Shown: positions 23,560-33,164 of the stretch, in pieces | Numbering within the stretch: position 1 is the first letter of the stretch | How the letters are laid out: every line of letters starts with the position of its first letter | NCBI GenBank assembly: GCA_002917775.1 | Contig: KZ627157.1 | Coordinates: 678,079-742,078 of the forward strand | Length of the DNA stretch: 64,000 nucleotides | Source of the DNA: Glaciozyma antarctica PI12 | Lineage: Eukaryota > Basidiomycota > Microbotryomycetes > Kriegeriales > Camptobasidiaceae | Reading direction: 5' to 3' | Position numbers and translations under genes: made by a program | Notes under the pieces: generated by a model | Databases searched by the model: none | What the model was told of the DNA's origin: nothing | What the model saw: the letters and a program-made list of their open reading frames with translations, nothing else

Positions 23560-25763
23560 CTATTCCAACCCCAAAGTCTCAAAGAAATCCTTCGCCCCCA
23601 TCCTCACTCCCATCGCATTCTCCCCCAACCCAACAGGTACCTCCGGATGCCCCAGATTCACCCTCAACAGCTTCACCGTCCCCCCGTACTTCTCCACCAA
23701 CTGCTCCCCAGGCCACCTCACCACACTTGGGGTATTAAACCCCACCCCCATCTCGAGCAGCAGGACGAAAGACCCTTTCGCTCGGGCAGCGAGGACGGCT
23801 TGTTCGACTTGTTGCTCGTATCGTTCCCTCTGCCCTTGCTGAGGCGTCTCTAGGAAACCCCCGACGCGGAGGTTGAGGAAGACTTCGCCGCCGCATTGAG
23901 GGCAGGATGAGGATGAGGTCGAGTCGATCTTCGGGGATTCGCATGGCGTCGGGTTTGAGGAACGGTCTCGCGCGTTCGAGCGCTGGCATCGAGTCAAAGA
24001 ACGCCATCGGGTTGCACGGCGCAACGCACTGGAAGTACGAGTACGACCCCTGGGGCGTCCAGGTTTGGGCGCGAGAGAAGCCGGATTGGACGAAGACGTT
24101 GTCGGCGTTGGAAGTGAGGACGGTTTAGGAGGATTTGGAGAGGGCAAAAGAGAGGAGGCAGGTGTAGACGGGTGTGGGACCCCAGGTGGTGGCGGTATGG
24201 GCGTGGGCGAGGAGGAAGGCCCATCTGACGAGGGGCTGCGAAGGAGGTCAGCGAGGTTGCGAAGGTGCGAAGAGGAAACGCACGTCGTCGAATTCGTATC
24301 CAATGCTGTGGTAGAGAGTCTGCATGTCGGTGGACTTGAGTAAGTCGGGATAAAGCGTCTTGAAGAGCTCCTTGGAATTGTAATCGAGTCTCATCCCTAG
24401 ATCCTCGCGCACGGCATCGGCGCTCAATCCCGCACCAGCGTGAATAATGACTGCGTCGGATTCCTTCATCCATTCAAGAACTTTCGGCGAGAGAGCGACG
24501 TGTTGAGTGAGAGGGAGAGGCGTGGGGAGGTCGGAGAAAAGGCGGGAGGTGGCGGCGAGGTAGTTGTTCGGATCCGAGGCGGAGAAGAGGACGAAGATGG
24601 CGCGAATGGGAGAGCTGGGGTGGGAAGCGATCCAGTCGTTGACGGTGCGAAGAGCGATGATCGATGCTTCGCTTCCAGGGAAGGCGAAGAGTCCCGTGGA
24701 GATGCAAGGGAACGCCACCGCGTCGATTCCGCCGAGCTGAAAGGAGCGAGGGTCAGATTGCTGTCCTAGATTGGCGAACCGACGAGCTCACCTCCTCCGC
24801 AAGGTCCAAAGAGTTTTGATACGACGCAGCGAGCAGCTCCTCCTCCTCCTTCGTCGGCTTGGCTCCCCGTTCCAGCTTTGGTCCCGCGACGTGAAGGACG
24901 TATCCCGACGGCAGCGACCAAGCTTTCGTGATGATCGGTTCTCCCTCGTTTGCCTCTTGCTCGCCCATGATCGTCGCACAGTCGATTCGAAGTCGAGGAC
25001 CGGCGGCAGCGTGAATAACTGAGGAAAGGAAGTCAGTGCGAGGTTCATTCCGGCTGTGATTCACCGTTCAGGGGGCGGGACGACCCAACGGATACCTGGC
25101 ATCCGTTGGGTCGTCCCGTCGACACCTCTAACTGCGAAGGCGCGACGAACCGTTGTCGGCGCAGAGGTGCGACGGCTAAAAGCAGCCCAACATCGCCGTG
25201 TTCGCAGGGTTGACGATGGCGAGCGTCGGGGATGCGAGCCTCGTAATATCTCCTCGCCAAAAGAAGAGTCGGGAGAAGGTCGAAGGGAGGTCGTCGGAAG
25301 TGAGGGAGGGGAACAGCGCGGCGAGGGAGGGTACGTCGCTGATGGGGACGAGAGGGTCGGGAGATCTCGCCGAACGATGGATGAGGACGGTATCGACTGC
25401 TGAGAGGATGTTGGGAGGGAGGGAAGTCGGTGGGCGGATCGTGAGGAGGTCGCGAAGGAGCTGCTCTCGCCTCGTCGTAGGCAGCCGAGCGAGCTGTGCT
25501 GCCGTGACGAGGGACGACTGGTGCGCATGAGAGCTCCTCCGTTCGTACTCGGTGTAGAGGTGCGTCAAGGCGAGGAGTTGAGCTGGGAGGTAGTCGGATT
25601 CGGAAGGGAGAATGGGATCCGGCTGCGGTAGGCTGAGGTCGACCCTGTTGGCGTAACTGGCGAGTGAGGTGGCTGCTGTCGACGCTGTTGTCGACATTTT
25701 GGATAACGCAGAGGGCAGTTTAAATCCCAAGAGGAGAAGTTTCGCCGGGCGAAGAGGAACCAT
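23560..25763 (-). pseudogene. Zn-macrodomain fused to class-M sirtuin (SirTM), interrupted
   Basis: The ATG at 25763 starts a leader rich in Leu/Lys (MVPLRPAKLLLLGFKL), possibly mitochondrial. A Zn-dependent macrodomain follows: WRGDITRLAS, AIVNPANTAMLGCF, then PSHLCADN joined by a 3' splice to VIHAAAGPRLRIDC, and AVAFPCISTGLFAFP. The family's Cys-His-Cys zinc ligands are all present. The second half is a sirtuin: VIIHAGAGLSADA, TVLTSNADNVFVQSGF, PQGSYSYFQC (Gln where ordinary sirtuins have the catalytic His, as in SirTM), CPQCGGEVFLNLRVGGF and a C-terminus ending TLGLE. Two in-frame stops (TAG 25176-25178, TAA 24125-24127) and a reading-frame change near 23,895-23,940 break it. No GT-AG intron removes them. 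Either a recent pseudogene or sequence errors. Divergent from URM1. Confidence 0.8.
25076..25118. repeat. Perfect inverted repeat (hairpin) inside an intron
   Basis: Arms CGGGACGACCCAACGGAT (25076-25093) and its exact reverse complement (25101-25118) flank a 7-nt spacer, ACCTGGC. It lies inside the intron between the ADN and VIHAAAG parts of the macrodomain. Confidence 0.95.
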
Positions 25764-25961
25764 CAAAGAGACGGCGGTCGACCAAGTCGAACTGCGAAGC
25801 TTGACTCTTGAGTTCTCCCACGGTCTCCAGGGCAGCTCCAGCACGAAGAGCTCCTCGTTTTAACCCAACGACAACCCTGCCAGACTACGCGCCTCTTGCT
25901 ACGAAGCACCCCGAACGCACAAAGTCAACGCGCCTCGGCTGTGCAATCCGCGCGACTCGCC

Positions 25962-26460
25962 ATGGATCCTCCTTCTCCCTCAGGTCCCTCTCTCCAGCTC
26001 ACCGTCGAGTTTGGGTCCGTCCTCCACTCCTCCACACGCGCCATTAGAGCTAACTCTCTCCCTACAGCGGCGGCATGGAGCTCCTCTTCTCCTCTCTCCA
26101 CTCTCACTCCATCACAATCCCCCGCTTTTACTCTCCCTCAACCCTCTCCTCCCCCGCCCCTCCTTCCGCCCGTTCTCCCTCCTCCGGGAAGCCCACCGAT
26201 ATCCGGTTCCTCATCTGGTGGTTACGGGAGTACCTGCTCGCGGACAAGGAGCGGCCCGAGCTGTTTTCGCAGGGAGAGAACATGTTCGTCCCTGCGCTTT
26301 TGTGAGGTGTTTGAGGGAGCTGATGAGGTGACTGGGATGCAGAAGACCGGGGATTCTGATTCTGATTAATTCGACGGATTGGGAGCTGGAGGGAGAGCTG
26401 GAGTATGAGCTGGTGGAGGGGGATGAGGTCGTCTTCATTTCGACTCTTCATGGAGGATGA
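25962..26460 (+). CDS. URM1: Ubiquitin-related modifier Urm1
   Basis: Small beta-grasp sulfur carrier that is thiocarboxylated at its C-terminal glycine. It supplies sulfur for 2-thiouridine at the tRNA wobble base and can also be conjugated to proteins. The three-exon model gives [17 protein letters not shown] at the start, then [14 protein letters not shown], and [18 protein letters not shown] to the end [10 protein letters not shown] with TGA at 26458-26460. The terminal Gly-Gly is exactly at the stop, as the mechanism needs. Length is about 120 residues, slightly longer than usual because of a Ser/Pro loop. Convergent with the SDR gene. Confidence 0.95.
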
Positions 26461-26731
26461 TGGGGACGAGGGAGCTGTGTTGGAGCCGTGTAGACAGGTA
26501 TAAAGTATTGGACAGCAGAGGTGGAGAGTCTGGAGGAACTGCTCCAACCTTGCTCTCCTTCCCTGCAGCGCTGAGCGCGCATCTCCTCTCGTTCGTCGAC
26601 AAGGATCTTGCTCGGGGTGTACTCGCTACTCTCTGCACGCCCTGAACGGACGACTGGACGAAAGTAGTGATCTGAGCCGCTCCAATCAGCTAAATACACA
26701 TCCTCGATCCATTCGCGCTCCTATGTCCTCC

Positions 26732-28466
26732 CTACTTGCTCACCGGAAGCCCATGCTTCGCATCCAGCTCATCCACAAACGTATACACCTTCCTTTGCTG
26801 CGCATTCCCCTCGTCCGTAATTGTCTCATGCGTCTTGCCCACCTGCTCGCGCGCATCAGCTCCTTCCCTCCACCTCTTCAGATCGACTCACAGTGTTGAC
26901 AAACCACCTGAACCACTCTGGCATCGACCGAACGTTGGGAAGCATGAGCGCCGCGAACCCAGGAGCGATGAGGTGGTCCGAGAGACCGGACTCGATAATC
27001 TCGACCATCCGGCGAGCAAGCCAAGTGGGCGTGAGAGTGGGAGTCAAGCTGGCCAGAAGTGTCAGTTTCGAACGGTGCGAAGAGAGACCGGACGTACAAC
27101 TGGTTCTCCTGCTCTTTCATCGCGTTCCCCATTTGCGTCGCGACCTTTGTAGGGCAGATGACGGAGGTTCGCACGCGAGGAGCGTTGTAGCTGTGGCGAG
27201 ATCGTCAGCAGGTTCCTCCGAGAATGGGAGGGAGAACGTACCGGTGTACGAGCTCGCCAGTGAGGACTTCGTGGAGAGCTAGAGCGGCGGCTTTGCTGCA
27301 GGCGTATTCGCCTGCGAAGGTTCAGGCGTGAGCGAGGAATCTCGGTGCGGAGCGAGCAGGCTTACTGAGCTGGGGGATGGCCATGTACGATGCGGAGCTG
27401 GCAGTAGTCATGATGTGACCGTGGCTGTGAGAACTTAAGGTCAGGAGTGTCCGAAGAGAGACGCCATCAAACGCACTTGATGGAAATGACTGCAGCGAGG
27501 AGATCAGCATCGGTTCCGAGCGACGGAGACAGAAGGACGCACTGTGAGGGAGGAACTCGCGAAGAATGTTGTGGCAGCCCAGCACGTTGACCTTGTAGGT
27601 GAGAAGGAACTCCTCGGGCGTCGTGTCGAGGATCGTCTTTCCCCGTGCGATACCGGCGTTGTTGACCTGCGAGCAATCGTTAGCCTGAGATTCCAGCTTG
27701 GAGCTGAGAAGCGCCTACGATAATCGTAGGATGTCCAATCTGTATTCGCAGGAAGCGAGTTGATCTGAGATCTGCTTAGCGAGGAGGTGAGCACTCACAT
27801 CAGCGCGAATCTGCTTCGCCACTTCCGCAATCGCCTTGGGATCCGTAACATCAGCAGAATAGTAGCGAACGTTCTCTGCAAGCTTCGATCAGCTTCAAGC
27901 CTCGCTCGTTCGGCCTAAGAGACCACTCACTCGCCAAATAGGTGGGCTTCGCAAGATCAATCACCGCAATCTTGTCCGTCTTCCTCGCCAAAACCTCCAC
28001 CATCTCCTTCCCAATCCCCGCCGCCCCTCCCGTAATAACCACCACATCTCCCTGCCCCTTGACGCGACTCCACTTCGGGGGATCCGCCTTCCACCCATGG
28101 TTCCTCACCCAGCGCGTCAAGCTGCGATTGACAGTCTTGGCCGCGACGAAAGCGAGAAAGATGGCGAGCCATCGGTTCGCGCGGATGTAGTCGGCGAAGA
28201 GGAGGGTGGGGCCGGAGATGGTGCGGGCTTTGTAGAAGGAGTAGAGGGCGATGAGAGCGGCTCCTGGGAGGGAGAAGGGGACGCGGTCGAGCGCGTGGGC
28301 GACGCTGTTGCGTTCGGTGAGGTGGCGTGAGAGGTGCGGGAGGAGGAGGAAGACGGCGATGAAGACGGCAATGAAGACGCAAAGGCGGAACGAGGTTAGC
28401 GAGCTCGAGAGCGGGTTGCGAAGGGGACCCGGCTCACGTGTCGATGGAGAACTGTTCGCGAGGCAT
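26732..28466 (-). CDS. Membrane-anchored short-chain dehydrogenase/reductase
   Basis: NAD(P)-dependent oxidoreductase resembling the retinol/steroid-dehydrogenase type SDRs of lipid membranes. The ATG at 28466 gives MPREQFSIDT. The best next junction uses an acceptor just above 28304, giving VAHALDRVPFSLPGA and a hydrophobic anchor (ALIALYSFYK, WLAIFLAFVAAKTV). The Rossmann motif is VVVITGGAAGIGKEMVE. Further motifs are IIVNNAGIARGKTI, a catalytic Ser in IMTTASSASYM and the Tyr-Lys pair in EYACSKAA. The C-terminus ends DAKHGLPVSK (TAG 26732-26734). About eight introns. The substrate cannot be told from sequence. Divergent from FRA2. Confidence 0.88.
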
Positions 28467-28704
28467 GCTGGTGTGGAGGTGGTGAGTGGTAGGAAGCAGA
28501 CCAAGAACGGCTCAAAGGAGCAGCAGTACGTCCTGTCCCAAAAGCATCAAGGCGGGCAGCTTCGCCCTCGACCTCGCCGGGCCATAAAATACTCGAATAT
28601 TCAACCGCTAGCTACATAAACTGCGCAGCTGACCGCAATTAAATCGCCTCAGTCGTCGCTGCTGGGTCCTGTTCCGTCTCCTTCTCGCTGTCAAACGCCT
28701 TACG

Positions 28705-29240
28705 ATGACTCCCGACGACCTAGAGCAGAAGATCAGGAGTGCCTTCCCAGATCTATCCCACGTCGTGCGTCGTCCTTGCCTCCAATCCGCTCGCCAGCAG
28801 CTGACTCCCCTCTCCGCGAACAGCAAGTCTTCGATATCTCAGGTTCGTACAACGCAGAAGCCGAGGAGACCAAGTAGCTAACCAGCTGGAGCAGGTGGAT
28901 GTGGCGCCGTGCGTGTGGTCGGAGCTGGAGCTTGAGGAGGTGCTGACCCACAGCTCGCAGTCTTACGAGGTCGTGATCGTCTCCGAGTCGTTCACGGGTA
29001 AAAGCACGCTCAAGCGGCATCGTGAAGGTGAGCTCGTCTGCAGCAGAAGCGGTGACTGCAGCTGACTTGGAGGCGCAGTGAACGAGAAGTTGAAGGAAGA
29101 GATCGCGGCGCTGCACGCCTTCACTCAGGTTCGTTGGGCAAGCAGTTCAAGGGGACGGAGGAAGCTGATTCGTCTTGAATGCTTTGCAGAGGACGTACAC
29201 GCCCAAGCAGTTTGAAGGAATCACCATCGCTGCGGCATAG
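28705..29240 (+). CDS. FRA2: BolA-like protein 2 (Fra2/Bol2)
   Basis: Small cytosolic/nuclear partner of monothiol glutaredoxins that binds a shared [2Fe-2S] cluster and signals iron status to transcription factors. Spliced product: MTPDDLEQKIRSAFPDLSHV, then QVFDISGGCGA, SYEVVIVSESFTGKSTLKRH, REVNEKLKEEIAALHAFTQ and RTYTPKQFEGITIAAA (TAG 29238-29240). The GGCG motif and the conserved His of the LHAF segment, both expected in BolA2 cluster binding, are present. Five introns cut about 85 codons; two adjacent exons are only 19 nt (28824-28842) and 14 nt (28895-28908). Both are required for the conserved core. Confidence 0.94.
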
Positions 29241-29394
29241 CGACGATGAAGCAGCTTCAAGGTGAAGGAGGTGGAGCAGCGGAGGCCGAGGGAGAAGGAT
29301 GAGAGCATGTTGTACAGGCGACACGGGCTGGCAGTGTCAAGAATATGAATCGCGGTTGCAGGCTATTAAACAGGGCGGACGGAGAAAGGATCGA

Positions 29395-30577
29395 TCACCA
29401 GTGGAGCTGATGAGCTGCGAAGGGTGGATCAGCTTCGATGGCAGCGGAGCTACGGAGGGGCAGCTCACTAGGGCACTCGTATCCTCCAGGGTTCAAATCG
29501 AGGTCTAGAAAAGTCGCGTCAGTGATTGCCTGTTGAGACAAAGGAGTCGCGAGCGAACGTACACTTCTGGTGGTACGTCTCGGCGTCGAACCACTCTCCA
29601 GCGGGCTGGATCTGGATAAGGCTCTCTGTTAGCAACGTTCACATGAAACAGTAGCGGGAAAGAACGCACCACCGTCGCAATCTTGTCCTTGGGGAAATGA
29701 GCGGCCTGCACCTCGGCAGTCACCTTCTTCGCAACCTCCTCCTGCTCAGGCGAGTGGAAGAAAATGGCGGATCGGTACTCTGCAAAGGACGTCAGCTGCG
29801 TTCTTCAGGTGAAACCGACAAGGACGCACGAGTTCCGCGATCAGGTCCCTGGCGGTCGACCTGCGTGAACGAGTAGCGATCAGCTCTCCAGTCTCGGCCT
29901 CGTTCCAGCAGCACAAGGAGGGACGCACCTGCGTAGGGTCGTGCATGCGGTAGTGGAACTCGACCTGGAAAAGCACCGCATCAGCTCCACCGAAAGCTCG
30001 GGCACGAACAAGCAGCTCACCAGCTCTGCGTAGCTGATCTTGGAAGGATCAAAGACGAGCTTGACCGCCTCAGCATGGTTTGTAGTGCCAGAGCAGACCT
30101 CCCGGTAGCTAGGGTTCTGCGATCTCGGCGCCGTCAGCTCCCTCCTCCTTCGGCATCGCGCCACCAAACTCACGTCGGTCTTTCCTCCGATGTAGCCAAC
30201 CTTGGCGTCGATCAAGCCCTTGCCAATAAAGTGCTTCCTAAACATGTGCTCTGCGTCGAGCCGTCGTCAGCTGCCGCCCCTGTACGTCCCCCGTCGAAGC
30301 TGACCTGTGCCCCAGAAGCTGCTCTTGGAGATCGGTAAGCTCCCTCTCCCCAGCGTCCGAGAACAGGGTACGCACCAGCCATTGGCGAACGTTGCGATCT
30401 CAGTACCGCTCATCTGTCCGAGAGAGGCGTGAGCTGGGAGTGGGAGACGGATCGGCGGAAACTACGCACAGCGGCGAGGTGGGATTGGGCGTGGAGGGCG
30501 GTAGGGAGAGTGGGACCGGCGTAACGGTTGAAGGCAAGAGGAGCAGCGGCGAAGAAGAGGTTGCGGATGTGGTGCAT
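29395..30577 (-). CDS. MXR1: Peptide methionine-(S)-sulfoxide reductase MsrA
   Basis: Repairs oxidised methionine. The catalytic cysteine is in NGCFWGTEHMF, split across a 14-nt exon (30305-30318). Then come [56 protein letters not shown] and a last exon [15 protein letters not shown]. Stop TGA at 29395-29397. Two starts are possible. The ATG at 30577 adds [19 protein letters not shown], which could be a mitochondrial leader. The ATG at 30413, at the start of the next exon and in frame, gives a cytosolic form, MSGTEIATF. About seven introns. Convergent with FRA2, and about 255 bp downstream of the ISD11 stop. Confidence 0.94.
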
Positions 30578-30832
30578 GGGACGTCGTGGGAGGAGAGAGA
30601 GGAAGAAGGACGCGTGCTTTGACTTCGCCAGCAGGAGAGCGCTTTGGCACTGGAGCAGAAGCCACGAAGAACACGTTCAGTAGCTTTGGACAAGATATAG
30701 CGTTCCAGCCTGTCCCTACGGGACCCAACACGCCAGCAACTACGCCTCCTCCCCTCCTCCCCTCCTCCGTTCGCAGCACCTGCTCCCCCTCCCGCGATGC
30801 CACCTTCAAAAAATGATGCCGACCCGCACCGC

Positions 30833-31627
30833 TCAGTTCGCGGGGGTGGCAGGAATATCCGTCTGCCCGTTCGCAGGCTGTCCTCCACCGCCGTAGCTGT
30901 TGAAAGGGGTAAGTGTCAGCTTGCTTCGTGCCGAGAGAGCTGCGCTTCTCGAGATGGCCGATCTGGCACTGCACCGTCGCCCGACATGCTCTCCAGGCGT
31001 ACAGACAAGCTCATTCCATCCAAAGCATCCTCTGACCCACGCCAAGCTCTCCATCTCGCTCCCCAACGCCTGCTCGGGAAAAAGAGGAAGGGGGGACGCC
31101 ACTCACCTCGCCTCTGCTCCAGCTCCTCCACCGCCCGTCACCATGACCCTCCCCCTGCCCTCGATAACGAGCTTTGGCGCCTCGTACAACCGGTTCACAA
31201 CCGCCGCGCGAGCCATCACCGCCAGCTCAGCGAGCGTGTCTCCGTACCACTCCCGTAGCCGTGCCTCGGGGGTCGTCGCCGCCTCCGCTGCGGCTTCTAC
31301 TGCTCCTCCTGTTGGTGCGTAGATCGAATCTGACTCGGCCGATTCGACGGGAGCGGAGGGGGCGGAGGAGGAAGGGGAGGAAGCGGAGGCGATGGCGGCG
31401 GCGGGCGAGTAGGCCGAGTCCAGGAGGTGGGGGAGCTCGGTGCGGAACTTGTTGCGCGTACGGCGAATGAAGTACTCCTTGAAGTTGTAACTCGGGAACG
31501 AGTGGGCGACGCGGAGTTGCTCCTTGTACAGGGCGAGAAGGTGGGTTCGGGTGATGGGAGTTGCGGGAGAGATCCGTAGCGTCCTGGGCAGGAGTGCGAT
31601 GGCGTTTCGTGCTGCCTGAGAAGTCAT
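30833..31627 (-). CDS. ISD11: ISD11/LYRM4-like accessory protein of the Fe-S cysteine desulfurase
   Basis: Mitochondrial LYR-family subunit that stabilises Nfs1 for Fe-S cluster synthesis. The ATG at 31627 leads to LALYKEQLRVAHSFPSYNF and KEYFIRRTRNKFRTE, matching the ISD11 helix-turn pattern (FSSYNFREY, RRIRDAFR). The conserved end, RAAVVNRLYEAPKLVIEG, is also there. Oddities: the tripeptide is LYK instead of LYR, and an Ala/Ser/Pro-rich insertion of about 50 residues separates the helices. A strong donor at the TGA after GAGAEAR suggests a further intron to a short last exon ending DIPATPAN (TGA 30833-30835). If that intron is not used, the protein ends at 31103. Divergent from the TatD-type gene. 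Confidence 0.82.
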
Positions 31628-31793
31628 ATCGAGTCGCGGCGAAGGGAGGAAATTGAGAGGAGCAACCACCGAGATTCGATTCCGTCGGGCTGGCAGAGGC
31701 GTGAGAGAGCGAGGAGTCAGCAGCACGGCGCGCAAGCGCAGGTTGTCCTTCGCCACGTCCGTCCTGCTTGAACGATCCACTGCTTCCTAAGAA

Positions 31794-33105
31794 ATGTGCG
31801 GGGGGGCAGAGCAAGTCGTCTCCAGGACTCGAAGCCAGTCGAGCGAGCCCAACAACGCCATCCTCGCTCGGCTGGTCGACGCCCATTGCCACCCTACCGA
31901 CGCTCCCGCTTACGCTGGGCCTCCCACGACACTCGAGAATGTCCAGCTCAACAAGATTGTGCGTCTCCTCTGCGGCGCGGGGCTCCTTGGTTGACCTGAC
32001 TCGCCGTTTTCTGCAGCTCGCGATGAGCACAAGACTCGACGACCAGCGAGCGACGGTCGAGCTGCACGAAGCTTTCCCACACAAGGTGGTACCGTGCTTC
32101 GGTCAGTGTTTCCTGTGATAAACGCTCGGTCACTGAAATCTGCGCAGGCCTGCATCCCTGGTTCGTGCATGCACTTGCACTCGCTCCTCGCTCCTCCCTA
32201 CCCTCGAAGGAATCCCACTACGCCACGCTCTTCCCCGTCTCCCGCGAAAGACCGACCAAACCTCACCCGTCGCTCGCAGCTCTCGTCCCCTCCCTCCCAT
32301 CACCCGTCTCCCTCCACGACTTCCTAGATGAGCTGGAGCGACACCTCCTCGCCTACCCGTCCGCACTACTCGGAGAAGTCGGTATCGACCGCGCTTTCCG
32401 GCTTCCCAACTCTCCTGGCTCGCCCGAATTCGAACAACAAACACTTTCCTCTCTCGCAACGCCTCTCTCCCACCAACTCGCTGTCGCCGAGGCTCAAATC
32501 GACCTGGCGATTCGGCTGCGACGCAACATCTCTTTCCACTCTGTGCGCTCAACTCAGGAGACATTTACTCTCCTCGCTCGACTCAAGAATAAGGACGGCT
32601 TCGAACGGATCCACCTCTGCCTACACAGCTTTGGAGGGAAGCCCGAGTCGATTAACCAGATCCAAAAAGGTGCGAGTTCGTCGTCTTCCTCCTCATTCGC
32701 CTAACTGACCTTGATCTCGCAACAACCAGCTCATACAAACGTCTACTTCTCCTTCGCCACGCTCATCTCTGGCAGGAGTCCCAAATTTAACGACCTCCTG
32801 CGAGCAGTCAATCGCGACCGCCTTCTCCTCGAGTCCGACTACCACCGCCTCGACGGCCTCGATCAACAGGTCAGTCTCGTTGATTCCTCGATACACTAAG
32901 CAATACTGACTCGAAGCTCGTCGCCCAGGTCTGGGAAGCGTTCGAGGCCGTCTGCGAAGCTCGAGGATGGTCGCAGGAGGAGTGCGTCTCGATCCTCGAA
33001 ACGAATTGGACGCGCTTCGTCGAGCCAGAACCCGAGCGGGGGAGCAAGCCCAAGCGTTCGACAAAAGCCGAGAAGCGGGAAGAGCGTGCACAACGGGGGG
33101 GTTAA
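31794..33105 (+). CDS. TatD-related metal-dependent hydrolase (Scn1-like)
   Basis: Amidohydrolase-fold protein of the TatD DNase family; fungal homologues include the Cut9-interacting protein Scn1. Metal-site motifs are in order: LVDAHCHPTDAP, VPCFGLHPWF, ALLGEVGIDRAFRL, RIHLCLHSFGGKPES and RLLLESDYHRLDG. The end is VSILETNWTRFVEPEPERG, followed by a Lys/Arg-rich tail and TAA (33103-33105). Four introns, the first at about 31,960-32,018. The ATG at 31794 is the first in frame; the protein then reads MCGGAEQVVSRTRSQSSEP. Whether it acts on DNA or on another substrate cannot be decided. Its end is 59 bp from the convergent coiled-coil gene. Confidence 0.88.
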
Positions 33106-33164
33106 AATGACAAGGATGGTATCGACCGTAAGGGTATCTTCTCTTCGCGCCTTCCTCTCGTAAC

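Noticed and set aside
23895-25178. Reassigned stop codons as an explanation for the broken macrodomain-sirtuin gene
   Set aside because: Many intact genes here terminate with TAA, TAG and TGA at the family-expected position, so a changed code is not supported.
28404-28437. 34-nt intron at the start of the SDR gene
   Set aside because: In frame but lacks a branch motif. A 133-nt intron (28305-28437) is also in frame and joins SIDT to VAHALDRV, which better fits this SDR type.
29484-29500. tRNA B-box-like sequence GGTTCAAATC
   Set aside because: It lies in the last MsrA exon in antisense, and there is no matching A box or cloverleaf around it.
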